Source of the DNA: Citrobacter amalonaticus
Lineage (GTDB): Bacteria > Pseudomonadota > Gammaproteobacteria > Enterobacterales > Enterobacteriaceae
DNA: 64,000 bases
Direction of reading: 5' to 3'
NCBI RefSeq assembly: GCF_001559075.2
Contig: NZ_CP014015.2
Location: forward strand, 372,001 to 436,000
Part shown: one piece after another, positions 1-8,544 of the stretch
Position numbering within the stretch: position 1 is the first letter of the stretch
How the letters are laid out: each line of letters begins with the position of its first letter
The notes under the pieces: model-generated
What the model was told of the DNA's origin: nothing
Seen by the model: the letters and a program-made list of their open reading frames with translations, nothing else
Database searches by the model: none
Translations under genes and position numbers: made by a program

Positions 1-321
1 CGCATCTTTCTCGCCGGTTTCCTTTTGCGCGGACGCCAGACGGTCTTTGTATTTCTTGGAGTCACGGAACTTCAGTACGTCTTTCGGCTCGAGTTCGCTA
101 CCCAGCTCCACCAGCGTTCCTTCATCTAACAGGCTATGCAGGCGGTTACGCGCCGACATACGCATGTGATGGTCACACTTCGGACAGACCTCAAGATTAC
201 GTTCCAGCTCAGCACGGTATAAAACCTGACCGCAGCTATCACACTTAGTCCACACCCCTTCAGGAATGCTTGCCTTGCGGGTGGGAGTAATGTTGCTTTT
301 AATTCGTTCAATCCAGCTCAT
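1..321 (-). CDS. accD: Acetyl-CoA carboxylase carboxyltransferase subunit beta (partial)
   Basis: N-terminal 107 codons of AccD; the rest lies beyond the left edge. AccD is the beta subunit of the carboxyltransferase that moves the carboxyl group from biotin-BCCP to acetyl-CoA, giving malonyl-CoA for fatty acid synthesis in the cytoplasm. The visible part starts MSWIERIKSNI and carries the family's four-cysteine zinc finger: CxxC at residues 27-30 and CxxC at 46-49. Upstream lies dedA on the same strand with a gap of about 150 bases. The start matches the E. coli protein. Confidence 0.96.
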   Translation of the reverse strand, partial: MSWIERIKSNITPTRKASIPEGVWTKCDSCGQVLYRAELERNLEVCPKCDHHMRMSARNRLHSLLDEGTLVELGSELEPKDVLKFRDSKKYKDRLASAQKETGEKDA

Positions 322-474
322 TTATGACCTTTCTGCCTGAACCTGGTGTGTTCCAGTTTTGCCGTGGGGGCGCATAATGCCATTTTTGCCCCCAACAGAC
401 CATGAATGTTGCACATTAAAACATAACAGCCCGAAACTTTGGATAAAAAAGTGGTCGAACCGCCGAGTTAGTTT

Positions 475-1134
475 CTATTTTGTTACACGTGACGCAGCGC
501 GTTTATGGCGAATAATTTCCGCCACGCCCGGCAGGATCGATACCACAATAATCCCGACTATCAGCAACTTAAGGTTGTTCTGAATCATCGGAATGGTGCC
601 GAAGAAGTAACCGGCATAGGTAAAGAGCAGAACCCACAGCAGCGCGCCTATCACGTTATACGCCGCAAAATGACGATACGACATATGTCCCATTCCCGCC
701 ACAAACGGTGCAAATGTTCTGACGATCGGCACAAAACGGGCGAGAATGATGGTTTTTCCGCCGTGTTTTTCGTAAAACTGGTGCGTTTTGTCCAGATAGC
801 TGCGGCGGAAAATCTTCGAGTCCGGGTTACTGAATAGCTTCTCGCCGAACAGTCGACCAATAGTGTAGTTCACCGCATCCCCGACAATCGCGGCAATCAG
901 CATCAACACCACCATCAGGTGCACATTGAGATCGTTGGTGCCCAGCGACGCCAGCGCCCCCGCCACAAACAGCAGGGAGTCCCCTGGCAGGAACGGCGTC
1001 ACCACCAGCCCCGTTTCACAAAACAGAATCAGGAACAGTATTGCGTAAACCCAGACGCCGTACTCTGCGACCAGCTCCGCCAGGTGCACATCAATGTGCA
1101 GGATAAAATCGATGAGAAAGTAAATCAGGTCCAT
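475..1134 (-). CDS. dedA: DedA-family inner membrane protein
   Basis: A 219-residue polytopic membrane protein of the DedA/SNARE-associated (VTT) family, which is implicated in undecaprenyl-phosphate or phospholipid flipping and envelope homeostasis. Visible family marks are the acidic FLPGDSLLF segment near residue 50, the re-entrant hydrophobic stretch after it, and the conserved arginine motif ARFVPIVRTFAPFVAG near residues 133-148. Length and sequence match E. coli DedA. It lies between truA and accD on the same strand, as in E. coli. The exact substrate of this paralogue is not evident from sequence. Confidence 0.93.
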   Translation of the reverse strand: MDLIYFLIDFILHIDVHLAELVAEYGVWVYAILFLILFCETGLVVTPFLPGDSLLFVAGALASLGTNDLNVHLMVVLMLIAAIVGDAVNYTIGRLFGEKLFSNPDSKIFRRSYLDKTHQFYEKHGGKTIILARFVPIVRTFAPFVAGMGHMSYRHFAAYNVIGALLWVLLFTYAGYFFGTIPMIQNNLKLLIVGIIVVSILPGVAEIIRHKRAASRVTK

Positions 1135-1162
1135 AGTTGCCTATACCTTTGTACGACGCAAA

Positions 1163-1975
1163 TTAGTCCGCCAGAAAGAGCGGGCCCATGGGCGGTTTAG
1201 GAAGGTCAAACCGGTCAGGGTAGTCCACCGCAACCAGATACAGTCCTTCGGCCTTCGCCGTTGCCGCTGCGAGCGTTCTGTCCTTTGCCGCTAACAACTC
1301 TGCTATCCAGCTCTCCGGCTGGTTGTGGGCACCTACTTCCATCAGGCTGCCAACAATGTTCCTGACCATATGATGTACAAAGGCATTCGCTTTGATATCG
1401 ACCACCACATACGCCCCATGACGCGATACCGTAATGTGCATCACGTTACGCCACGGCGTGCGCGACTGGCACTGGACGGCGCGAAACGACGTAAAGTCAT
1501 TCTCGCCAATCAGACACTGCGCCGCACGATGCATGCGTTCGGCGTCCAGCGGCTCGTAATAATGCGTCACACCTTTGCCTAACACCGCCGGACGTAACCG
1601 ATGATTGTAGATGATGTAACGATATCGGCGAGCCGTGGCGCTGAATCGCGCGTGAAAATCTTCCGGTACAGCTTTCACCCATCGCACCGCAATGTCACCA
1701 GGCAAATTCGCATTTACACCCAATGTCCATGCCGCATCTTTACGCAGCGCGGTGGTTTCAAAATGCACAACCTGCCCGGTGCCGTGCACACCGGCATCGG
1801 TGCGTCCGGCGCAAAAGACGTTAATCGGTTCATTGGCGACCTGTGAAAGCGCCTTTTCCAGCTTTTCCTGCACACTGCGGACTTCATTCTGACGCTGCCA
1901 GCCATAATATTTGCTGCCGTCATACTCGATGCCCAGCGCAATTTTATACACCGGCGATTGTTGCAGGTCAGACAT
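1163..1975 (-). CDS. truA: tRNA pseudouridine(38-40) synthase TruA
   Basis: 270-residue TruA, which isomerises uridines 38, 39 and 40 in the anticodon stem-loop of many tRNAs. The catalytic aspartate sits in the motif CAGRTDAGVHGTGQ (Asp60), and the YDGSKYYGWQRQ motif near residue 18 is typical of the family. The ATG overlaps the stop codon of the upstream usg gene by one base, so the two are probably translationally coupled. Same order and strand as E. coli. Confidence 0.97.
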   Translation of the reverse strand: MSDLQQSPVYKIALGIEYDGSKYYGWQRQNEVRSVQEKLEKALSQVANEPINVFCAGRTDAGVHGTGQVVHFETTALRKDAAWTLGVNANLPGDIAVRWVKAVPEDFHARFSATARRYRYIIYNHRLRPAVLGKGVTHYYEPLDAERMHRAAQCLIGENDFTSFRAVQCQSRTPWRNVMHITVSRHGAYVVVDIKANAFVHHMVRNIVGSLMEVGAHNQPESWIAELLAAKDRTLAAATAKAEGLYLVAVDYPDRFDLPKPPMGPLFLAD

Positions 1976-2988
1976 CAGTACAGGTACTCCTGCACCAGTT
2001 TTTCCGCAATTTTCACCGCCATCAGCGCGCCGCCAAAGCGGACGTTATCCGCCACGGACCAGAACTGAACCTGTTCCGGCATGCCGTAATCGTTACGCAC
2101 GCAGCCCACCGACAGATGCGCGCTGCCTGAAGCGTCGCCAACCTGGGTCGGAAAATCACTCTCTTCTGACAGCACAATGTCTTCGCCGCGGGAAAAGGCA
2201 TCACGAGCCTCTTCGGCAGCCAGTGGACGCAGCGCTTCAAATGCCACCATCTGCGCGTGACCGTAAAACACCGGTGACTGCACGCAGTTTGCCGAGATCA
2301 ACAACCCGTCATCCTGCATAATTTTGCGTACTTCATCGACGATCCGCCGCTCTTCACGCACGCTGCCTTCGCGATCCGGCAACAGCGGCAACATGTTGAA
2401 CGCCAGCTGGCGACCAAAGAAATCATCTTCATCAATGGGGATCCCGTTCAGCAGTTTTGCGCTTTGTCCGGCCAGCGCATCGACCGCTTTTTTACCGTGC
2501 GCTGATGCCGAAAGCAGACTGGTTACGGTGATGCGAGAAAGTCCACCCTGATCGATAAGCGGTTTCAGCGCGGCCAGCAGTTGACTGGTCAGGCTGTTCG
2601 GCACAGCAATCACGTTACGATTGCGATAGTCCGCCAGCACAAACGGGTTCACTTCCGGCACCACCAGCGGAACGTCAGGTTCAAGCGCGAACAGACCGCT
2701 GGAATCAATGACCAGACAGCCTGCATTTGTCGCCTCTTCAACCCAGGCCGCCGTGGCCTCAACGCCGGCGACGAAAAAGGCCAGTTGCGCCTGCGTCCAG
2801 TCGAACTCGGCCGCATCCTGCACAATCACTGACTTACCACCAAAGCGCAGATGTTCGCCCGCGCTTTCATTACGTGCCAGCGCAAAAATTTCCCCAACCG
2901 GGAACTGACGTTCAGCCAGGGTTTCAAGCAACGCTTCGCCAACGGCGCCCGTCGCGCCGAGGACGGCAATATTCCAGCCTTCAGACAT
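1975..2988 (-). CDS. usg: Usg, aspartate-semialdehyde dehydrogenase-like protein
   Basis: 337-residue paralogue of aspartate-beta-semialdehyde dehydrogenase. It has an N-terminal Rossmann segment (VLGATGAVGEALLETL) and the Asd C-terminal dimerisation fold. The position of the Asd active-site cysteine reads PNSLTSQLL, with serine where the dehydrogenase has cysteine, so classical dehydrogenase activity is unlikely. This substitution is shared with E. coli Usg. It lies in the pdxB-usg-truA-dedA run, separated from pdxB by about 65 bases. No function is established. Confidence 0.93.
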   Translation of the reverse strand: MSEGWNIAVLGATGAVGEALLETLAERQFPVGEIFALARNESAGEHLRFGGKSVIVQDAAEFDWTQAQLAFFVAGVEATAAWVEEATNAGCLVIDSSGLFALEPDVPLVVPEVNPFVLADYRNRNVIAVPNSLTSQLLAALKPLIDQGGLSRITVTSLLSASAHGKKAVDALAGQSAKLLNGIPIDEDDFFGRQLAFNMLPLLPDREGSVREERRIVDEVRKIMQDDGLLISANCVQSPVFYGHAQMVAFEALRPLAAEEARDAFSRGEDIVLSEESDFPTQVGDASGSAHLSVGCVRNDYGMPEQVQFWSVADNVRFGGALMAVKIAEKLVQEYLY

Positions 2989-3054
2989 GGTGGTTTACTC
3001 CAGAAAAGCATAAGCCTCCCTGCCGATTATTCGTCAGGGGGCATTAAGAAGACA

Positions 3055-4191
3055 TTAACGTGTCGGGTGATGAACTGCGTTAAAACCCAGTTTACACAGT
3101 AACGCCGCCGCATCTGCGTCGTCGCACATCACATACAGTGAGGACCACTCACGACGCTCGAGGTAATTTTTGCGCAGTTTATCAAATTCACCCGGTATTC
3201 CGGCAACGTTGCGCAGCGGCGCATCGTCGCGGCGCACATCATACACCAAATGCACCAGTCTTTTCAGCGTCGGCTGATCCAACGGGCCATGCAGCGTAAT
3301 GCGGCCAAATTCCGGCGCAGGCAGTAGCGTATCCAGCGCGATATGTTGCTCGCGGCCGATAAACGCGCTCCAGGCTTCAAAGACCTGCGTGGTGCCGCGC
3401 GCTTTACCTTCCAGGGTGTAGCCCGCAATGTGCGCGGTGCCAATATCGATCGTGTTCAACAGGTCGACATTCAGGTCCGGCTCGCCTTCCCAGACATCCA
3501 GAACCACACTCAGATCCTGTCCGGCGTTAAGACGCGCCAGCAGCGCGGCGTTATCCACCACGGCGCCACGACAGGCATTAATCAGAATAGAGCCCGGTTT
3601 CAGACGGGAAATCAGCGCGTCATCGGCCAGATGCAGCGTTTTGTAAGGCCCTTCTTTAAACAGCGGCGTGTGGAAGGTCAGGATATCGGCTTCTTGTACC
3701 AGCGCATCAAGCGAACGGAAATCGCCCTCGTCTCCGCGATCCGCACGTGGTGGATCGCATAACAGCGTGCGGATCCCCAGCGCTTCCAGTCGCGCCTGCA
3801 GGCGTCCGCCGACGTTACCCACGCCGACAATCCCGACGGTACGATCGCGTAACGCGAATCCGTCACGTTCCGCCAGCATCAGCAGCGCGGAGAAAACATA
3901 TTCCACCACCGCGATGGCGTTACAGCCGGGCGCCGCTGAAAATCCAATGCCCGCTTGTTTGAGCCACTCCTCATCCACATGGTCAGTGCCCGCGGTTGCG
4001 GTACCCACAAACTTGATGGCTTTCCCTTCCAGCAGCGACGCGTTCACTTTGGTGACCGAACGCACCATTAACGCATCGGCATCATCCAGCTCAGCGACAG
4101 GGATGGGACGTCCGGGAACCGCTTTGACCTCACCCAGACGACTAAACAATTCGCGGGCATAAGGCATATTTTCATCAACGAGAATTTTCAC
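3055..4191 (-). CDS. pdxB: Erythronate-4-phosphate dehydrogenase PdxB
   Basis: 378 residues. NAD-dependent oxidation of 4-phosphoerythronate, the second step of the DXP-dependent pyridoxal 5'-phosphate pathway. It is a D-2-hydroxyacid dehydrogenase: the NAD-binding loop is GIVGVGNVGGRLQ near residue 120, the catalytic Arg lies in INACRGAVVDN, and the catalytic His in GTAHIAGYTLEG. The PdxB-specific C-terminal dimerisation domain (about residues 285-378) is present. First gene of the pdxB-usg-truA-dedA run, divergent from flk. Confidence 0.97.
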   Translation of the reverse strand: MKILVDENMPYARELFSRLGEVKAVPGRPIPVAELDDADALMVRSVTKVNASLLEGKAIKFVGTATAGTDHVDEEWLKQAGIGFSAAPGCNAIAVVEYVFSALLMLAERDGFALRDRTVGIVGVGNVGGRLQARLEALGIRTLLCDPPRADRGDEGDFRSLDALVQEADILTFHTPLFKEGPYKTLHLADDALISRLKPGSILINACRGAVVDNAALLARLNAGQDLSVVLDVWEGEPDLNVDLLNTIDIGTAHIAGYTLEGKARGTTQVFEAWSAFIGREQHIALDTLLPAPEFGRITLHGPLDQPTLKRLVHLVYDVRRDDAPLRNVAGIPGEFDKLRKNYLERREWSSLYVMCDDADAAALLCKLGFNAVHHPTR

Positions 4192-4291
4192 GTCTGTCGT
4201 ACCTGTTTGAGAACGAGAGTTAACCGGGCAAGTGTGCCATAATCTGGCCGCCAGGCATACTTTGCTAAGATTGATGGTTTAAGGATAAGTG

Positions 4292-5296
4292 ATGATGCAA
4301 CCCATTTCCGGTACTCCCGCGCGCCCTCCCGGTGAGGGGCAACCTGCGGTTTCCACGGCGGGCGAACAACCGCTCTCCACGCAACAGCGGACCGTACTGG
4401 AACGCCTGATAACGCGCCTGATTTCACTGACGCAACAGCAAAGTGCGGAAGTGTGGGCCGGTATGAAGCACGATCTCGGCGTAAAAAGCGATACTCCGTT
4501 GCTGTCGCGCCATTTTCCTGCGGCGGAACAAAACCTCAGCCAGCGTCTCGGCGTGGCCCAGCAAAATCATGCCAACCGCCAGGTGCTTTCACAGTTGACA
4601 GAATTACTGAATCAGGGAAATAACCGCCAGGCAGTGAGCGATTTTATTCGCCAGCAGTACGGGCAAACGGCGCTCAGCCAACTCAAACCGGAACAGCTTA
4701 AGAACGTGCTGACGCTTTTACAGCAGGGACAGTTGTCGATCCCGCAGCCGCAGCAGCGCCCGGCGACCGATCGCCCGCTGCTGCCAGCCGAACACAATAC
4801 GTTAAATCAACTGGTGACCAAACTGGCCGCCGCAACGGGGGAATCCAGCAAGCTGATCTGGCAATCGATGCTGGAACTTTCCGGCGTGAAAAGCGGTGAG
4901 CTGATCCCGGCAAAGCATTTCACTCATCTGGCAACCTGGCTACAGGCGCGTCAGACCCTGAGTCTGCAACATGCGCCTACCCTGCAATCGCTACAGGCGG
5001 CGCTAAAGCAACCGCTGGAAGCCGATGAGCTGGTCAGCCTGAAAGAGTACGCCCAGCAGAACGGGCAGATCCACCCGCAGACGGTACTGACCACCGCGCA
5101 GGTGCAGGATCTCCTGAATCAGATCTTCCTGCGCCGCGTCGAACGCGATCGGGAATTAAACGATCCACGCCACATTCAGCCGATTTACAGTCCGTTTGCG
5201 CCGGTTATCGACACGCTGCGCTCGTTCACCGCGCGTCCCGGACTGCTGTTCATCGCCCTGCTGGTCGCGTTACTGATTTTCTGGCTGGTCGTCTAG
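4292..5296 (+). CDS. flk: Flk, flagellar biosynthesis checkpoint protein
   Basis: Flk is a membrane-anchored regulator that prevents premature secretion of the anti-sigma factor FlgM during flagellar assembly. The protein has about 310 cytoplasmic residues rich in Q and L, then one C-terminal membrane segment (LLFIALLVALLIFWLVV). It aligns with E. coli Flk from MIQPISG onward and has a similar length. Three candidate starts lie in a row (GTG 4289, ATG 4292, ATG 4295). The AAGGA site at 4281-4285 is too close to the GTG and fits the ATGs. The stop codon overlaps the stop codon of convergent yfcJ. Confidence 0.92.
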   Translation: MMQPISGTPARPPGEGQPAVSTAGEQPLSTQQRTVLERLITRLISLTQQQSAEVWAGMKHDLGVKSDTPLLSRHFPAAEQNLSQRLGVAQQNHANRQVLSQLTELLNQGNNRQAVSDFIRQQYGQTALSQLKPEQLKNVLTLLQQGQLSIPQPQQRPATDRPLLPAEHNTLNQLVTKLAAATGESSKLIWQSMLELSGVKSGELIPAKHFTHLATWLQARQTLSLQHAPTLQSLQAALKQPLEADELVSLKEYAQQNGQIHPQTVLTTAQVQDLLNQIFLRRVERDRELNDPRHIQPIYSPFAPVIDTLRSFTARPGLLFIALLVALLIFWLVV

Positions 5297-6471
5297 CCCC
5301 GGCGAAACGACAGCAGCGTCACCGCTATTCCCAGCACCGCCGAAATCGCACCGGCAAGAAACACGGATGGATAGCCACAGGACGTGGCAAGCAACCCTGC
5401 CAGCGGGCCAGTGACCGCGTAAGAGATATCCTGAAATGCGGCGTAGCCTCCCAGCGCCGTCCCGCGAACCTGTGACGGTACGCGTTTCACCACTTCAACG
5501 CCGAGCGCCGGGAAGATCAGCGAACACCCCGCCCCGGTTAATGCCGCACCGAGCAGCGCAAACCAGGCCGTCGGCGCCAGCCAGAGCAAGACCAGTCCAA
5601 CGGTCTCGATCAGCAGAGAAGCGATAGCCACTCTGACCCCGCCACAGCGGTCCGGCATCCAGCCAAACAGCACGCGCATGATCACAAAGGCCCCGCCAAA
5701 CGCGGTCAGCGTAAAGCCGGCCATCGCCCAACCGTGGCTGGCAAAATAGAGAGAGATAAAGGTACCGATCACGGCAAATCCCACGCCTTGCAGCGCGAGG
5801 CCCAGACCCGGTTTCCAGATAAGCCCTACCACGCTCCACAGCGAGGGACGCTCGCCCGCATGGGCCGGTACTTTACGCACCGTTCCGTTAAACGCCCATG
5901 CCAGCAGCGGCAACACCATTGTCGTACCCGCAAGACCCGCAAACCCAAAATGGCTGTGGATCAGCAGACCCAGCGGCGCGCCAGCCGCCAACGCGCCGTA
6001 AATCGCCATCCCGTTCCACGACATCACTTTACCGGAACGTGCTGGCCCCACCAGACCCAGTCCCCAGGTCAGGGTTCCGGTTAATAACTGGCTTTCCCCA
6101 AACCCGAGGATCAGCCGCCCGACGATTAATAACGCGAATTTGATCGGAACAGAAACGGGTAACAATGCCGCCAGTAGCCACGCGCCGCCCGCCAGAGCAC
6201 AGGCAAACATTCCCTGTAGCGCAGAACGTTTGGCGCCGTACTGATCGGCGAGACGCCCGGCATAGCCGCGCGTCAGAACGGTGGCCAGAAACTGAATCCC
6301 TACAGCGATACCGACCATCGTATTGCCGTAGCCCAGTTCATAGTGAACAAACAGTGGAATGACGGGTAGCGGCAGGCCGACCGTCATGTAGGTCAAAAAG
6401 ACCGCAAATGCGATACGAAAAAGCGATGTGTTCGCTGCAGAGGTTTTTTCTTTATGGGTTACTGCTGTCAT
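5293..6471 (-). CDS. yfcJ: YfcJ-type MFS transporter
   Basis: 392-residue major facilitator superfamily protein with about 12 hydrophobic segments and an MFS loop-2/3 signature around RGYAGRLADQYGAKRSAL. Near-identical in length and layout to E. coli YfcJ, an uncharacterised member of the arabinose-efflux-like group; substrate unknown. In E. coli yfcJ adjoins fabB directly. Here about 2 kb of extra DNA with four genes lies between them. Confidence 0.92.
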   Translation of the reverse strand: MTAVTHKEKTSAANTSLFRIAFAVFLTYMTVGLPLPVIPLFVHYELGYGNTMVGIAVGIQFLATVLTRGYAGRLADQYGAKRSALQGMFACALAGGAWLLAALLPVSVPIKFALLIVGRLILGFGESQLLTGTLTWGLGLVGPARSGKVMSWNGMAIYGALAAGAPLGLLIHSHFGFAGLAGTTMVLPLLAWAFNGTVRKVPAHAGERPSLWSVVGLIWKPGLGLALQGVGFAVIGTFISLYFASHGWAMAGFTLTAFGGAFVIMRVLFGWMPDRCGGVRVAIASLLIETVGLVLLWLAPTAWFALLGAALTGAGCSLIFPALGVEVVKRVPSQVRGTALGGYAAFQDISYAVTGPLAGLLATSCGYPSVFLAGAISAVLGIAVTLLSFRRG

Positions 6472-6647
6472 GCGTTACTCCAGAATGCAGAGTAAGGCGA
6501 GGAAATGCCACGCCCCCTCCACCTGACCGTCAGGATTAAGGTGCGTTGGATAACGTCAAACGCTTACGCATTATCCGGAAGATAATGATGGGCCTGAAGT
6601 CTGCCTGTGAGTGGCTAAAGTTGTCAACCGCAAACCATCAGCGCGTA

Positions 6648-7025
6648 TCAATACAGGTTTTCATCGTCAAAAAGTGAAGGCAAGACGGCACCGATGCCTT
6701 TGGTCCCAAACAGATAAGTCACCTGTTGCTGCTGTTCTGGCGTCAGGAGTCTGAACATCATATCCCAAATCTCTTTCGGTTCCGCTTCCCAGGCTGATGA
6801 TTCATTGCGCACCGATGCCGTGTCGCCATCCACAACATAGGGATGAACATAGACGGGGAGAATTGAAATGTGGTATTCCCACGCCTTTGATTTACTGCGC
6901 TTGCGTTTAATGCCTTCTTTACCTGCGCTCAGGATATTGAGCCGATTGCGAACAGCGGGGATGCTACCGGGAAAACCCGGTAGGCCAATACATTCCTGTA
7001 CCGTGAGCCATTCTTTAGACATCAT
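6648..7025 (-). CDS. Mu repressor/transposase-type DNA-binding protein
   Basis: About 125 residues. The N-terminal half fits the Mu-type winged-helix DNA-binding domain found in MuA and the Mu c repressor: SKEWLTVQECIGLPGFPGS at the start, a variable basic middle (KEGIKRKRSKSK), and the closing AWEYHISILPVY. The C-terminal half ends in an acidic segment (LFDDENLY) and is not recognised. Start chosen at the first of two ATGs (7025), five bases after AGGA. It is divergent from a Ner-like gene across 166 bases, as c and ner are in Mu-like phages. Probably a repressor; no transposase, phage head or tail genes are nearby. Confidence 0.72.
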   Translation of the reverse strand: MMSKEWLTVQECIGLPGFPGSIPAVRNRLNILSAGKEGIKRKRSKSKAWEYHISILPVYVHPYVVDGDTASVRNESSAWEAEPKEIWDMMFRLLTPEQQQQVTYLFGTKGIGAVLPSLFDDENLY

Positions 7026-7191
7026 TTCGTTCCTTTCCCCAGTGAAATAAAAATAACTTTTCTTTCTTACGCGAAATTTCAGGGTTATTCTGGCAATACT
7101 CAGCCGACAAAAGAAAATCGCCTTCTTTTGTCGCCATGATATAAACCATAAAAATATCGGCGCCGATAACACATCTTCGTAGGATTACAGA

Positions 7192-7452
7192 ATGAGAGAA
7201 AAAAGCCAAGACTGGCATCGTGCAGATATTAAAAGTGCACTTGAAAAAAGAGGTATTACGCTCAGGGATCTTTCGCGCGCGGCGGGCTTGTCACCCGATT
7301 CGCTACGGAATGTCTTTACCCGCAGTTGGCCTCGTGCCGAGCAGATTATCGCTAACGCGCTGGAAACCACGCCAGACGTAATATGGCCGACCCGTTATAT
7401 CAATATGCCACCTGTTCCTGCCGCTGAATCGCCAGAGAATAATGAAAACTAA
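7192..7452 (+). CDS. Ner/Nlp-type (SfsB-like) HTH regulator
   Basis: 86 residues. Small lambda-repressor-like helix-turn-helix protein of the Mu Ner / Nlp family. The diagnostic pattern is the N-terminal DWHRADIKSALEKRGITLRD, then LSRAAGLSPDSLRNVFTRSWP, AEQIIANALETTPDVIWPTRY. In Mu-like phages Ner turns down the early and repressor promoters; host homologues such as Nlp are transcription regulators. It is divergent from the Mu-repressor-like gene and lies 153 bases upstream of a putative amidase on the same strand, so it may control that gene. Confidence 0.85.
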   Translation: MREKSQDWHRADIKSALEKRGITLRDLSRAAGLSPDSLRNVFTRSWPRAEQIIANALETTPDVIWPTRYINMPPVPAAESPENNEN

Positions 7453-7605
7453 TATTTCCTGTATGTTTTATTCTTTGCCGGAATTAATAAATTAATTAGC
7501 GAAACACATTGTAGATACCAATAGCACTAAAGGTTATGCCTGACGGAGAAAATATTGTTAATGCTTCTCGTAATCTTTTTACGCGTTTCATTAACAGAGG
7601 TTATT

Positions 7606-7974
7606 ATGAGTTGGGATAAAACAGCTGCGGCTAATTATGCAAAATCGCATGCAGGCGCACATTCGCAAAGCCGCTGTGCAGAATTTACCCGTAAAGCGAT
7701 ACAAGCGGGAGGTGTACTTCTTGGCAACACCTACCACGCCAAAGACTACGGTCCAATATTAAAGAGTGCCGGATTTAGCGCGATAGGTACCTATGAGTCT
7801 CCTCAGGCGGGAGATGTCATCGTCATTCAACCCTATGCCGGTGGAAATCCAAGTGGTCATATGGCGATTTTCGACGGTTCAGAGTGGTATTCAGACTTCA
7901 GACAGCGCGACATGTGGGCAGGACCGGGTTATCGGGCAGCAAAACCGACCTATATCATTTACAGGAAAAAATGA
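7606..7974 (+). CDS. Putative CHAP/NlpC-like peptidoglycan amidase, possible antibacterial effector
   Basis: 122 residues from ATG 7606, chosen because CAGAGG lies five bases upstream; a longer reading from 7561 adds a hydrophobic but unlikely leader. Papain-like layout: Cys24 in SRCAEFTRKAI, the PQAGDVIVIQP turn typical of CHAP/NlpC folds, His85 in SGHMAIFDG, and Asp97 in WYSDFRQRD as a possible third residue. No signal peptide from this start. Compact single-domain peptidoglycan amidases of this kind occur as phage lysins and as type VI or contact-dependent effectors. The stop overlaps the start region of a lipoprotein gene, which suggests a toxin and its periplasmic protector. Substrate and delivery route unknown. 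Confidence 0.65.
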   Translation: MSWDKTAAANYAKSHAGAHSQSRCAEFTRKAIQAGGVLLGNTYHAKDYGPILKSAGFSAIGTYESPQAGDVIVIQPYAGGNPSGHMAIFDGSEWYSDFRQRDMWAGPGYRAAKPTYIIYRKK

Positions 7975-8504
7975 TGAAAACCTTCTTATTGTTGCCACTC
8001 ATCCTGCTACTGTGCAGTTGTTCCACCCCTCCGCGAGACAGTTCTCACGACGTGAGGCAATTTTATCTTTCATGGATGGAGGCATTTACGGTCGATTCGG
8101 ACAAACCCCGTGAAACCGCAGGATTACTACAACGCTATGTTGCAAAGGAGGTTATCGATCGTCTGACGTTGATTGATAGCTATTATGAGCAAGAGATTGT
8201 GGACTCAGACTACTTTATGTATGTGCAGGATTATGCGCCAGAATGGATCCCACAATTACAGGTTGGACACCCGCAACCCTTTCTCGGCGGCGAAAAAGTG
8301 ATGGTCCAGTTGGGCGGTCCTGTCGACCAGCCCCCCATTCGTCTGGAAGTTTATACGCGCCGGGAAGGAGCACACTGGAAAATCTATCGCGTCAGGGATG
8401 TCGGAAATCATTTTGAGCATCCCTTATACAGCGCTGGCGCTATTGCCCAGGCCCGGGCGTGGTCTGCGAAAATCGCAGCAGAATACGAACCGCTTAACAA
8501 GTAA
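7974..8504 (+). CDS. Lipoprotein (DUF3828-like), candidate immunity partner
   Basis: About 176 residues. Begins MKTFLLLPLILLLCSCSTPP: a short lipoprotein signal peptide with lipobox LCS|C, so a membrane-anchored periplasmic lipoprotein. The mature part (HDVRQFYLSWMEAFTVDSD..., then EWIPQLQVGHPQPFLGGEKVMVQLGG and HWKIYRVRDVG) resembles the DUF3828 group of small periplasmic proteins with an NTF2-like fold. The gene overlaps the amidase stop codon, with AGGA at 7963-7966 placed best for ATG 7974 (ATG 7971 is the alternative). The overlap suggests a protein pair; immunity to the amidase is inferred. Confidence 0.7.
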   Translation: MKTFLLLPLILLLCSCSTPPRDSSHDVRQFYLSWMEAFTVDSDKPRETAGLLQRYVAKEVIDRLTLIDSYYEQEIVDSDYFMYVQDYAPEWIPQLQVGHPQPFLGGEKVMVQLGGPVDQPPIRLEVYTRREGAHWKIYRVRDVGNHFEHPLYSAGAIAQARAWSAKIAAEYEPLNK

Positions 8505-8530
8505 AAAGGGAGCCGTTTGGCTCCCTTTTT
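8503..8530. terminator. Bidirectional intrinsic terminator (lipoprotein gene / fabB)
   Basis: Perfect stem AAAAAGGGAGCC / GGCTCCCTTTTT around a GTTT loop, with an A-run on one side and a T-run on the other. It lies between two convergent genes and can stop both. Confidence 0.9.
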
Positions 8531-8544
8531 CATCAGCAACCGTC

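Noticed and set aside
4289..4291. GTG start for flk
   Set aside because: Only three bases separate it from AGGA; the following ATGs fit better and match the E. coli start.
7561..7605. Upstream ATG of the amidase giving a hydrophobic leader
   Set aside because: The good ribosome site is at ATG 7606; the longer N-terminus lacks a signal-peptide cleavage region and the typical start of the domain.
6648..8504. Intact Mu-like prophage
   Set aside because: Only the repressor/Ner-type pair is present; transposase, head and tail genes are absent and the flanks are normal chromosome.
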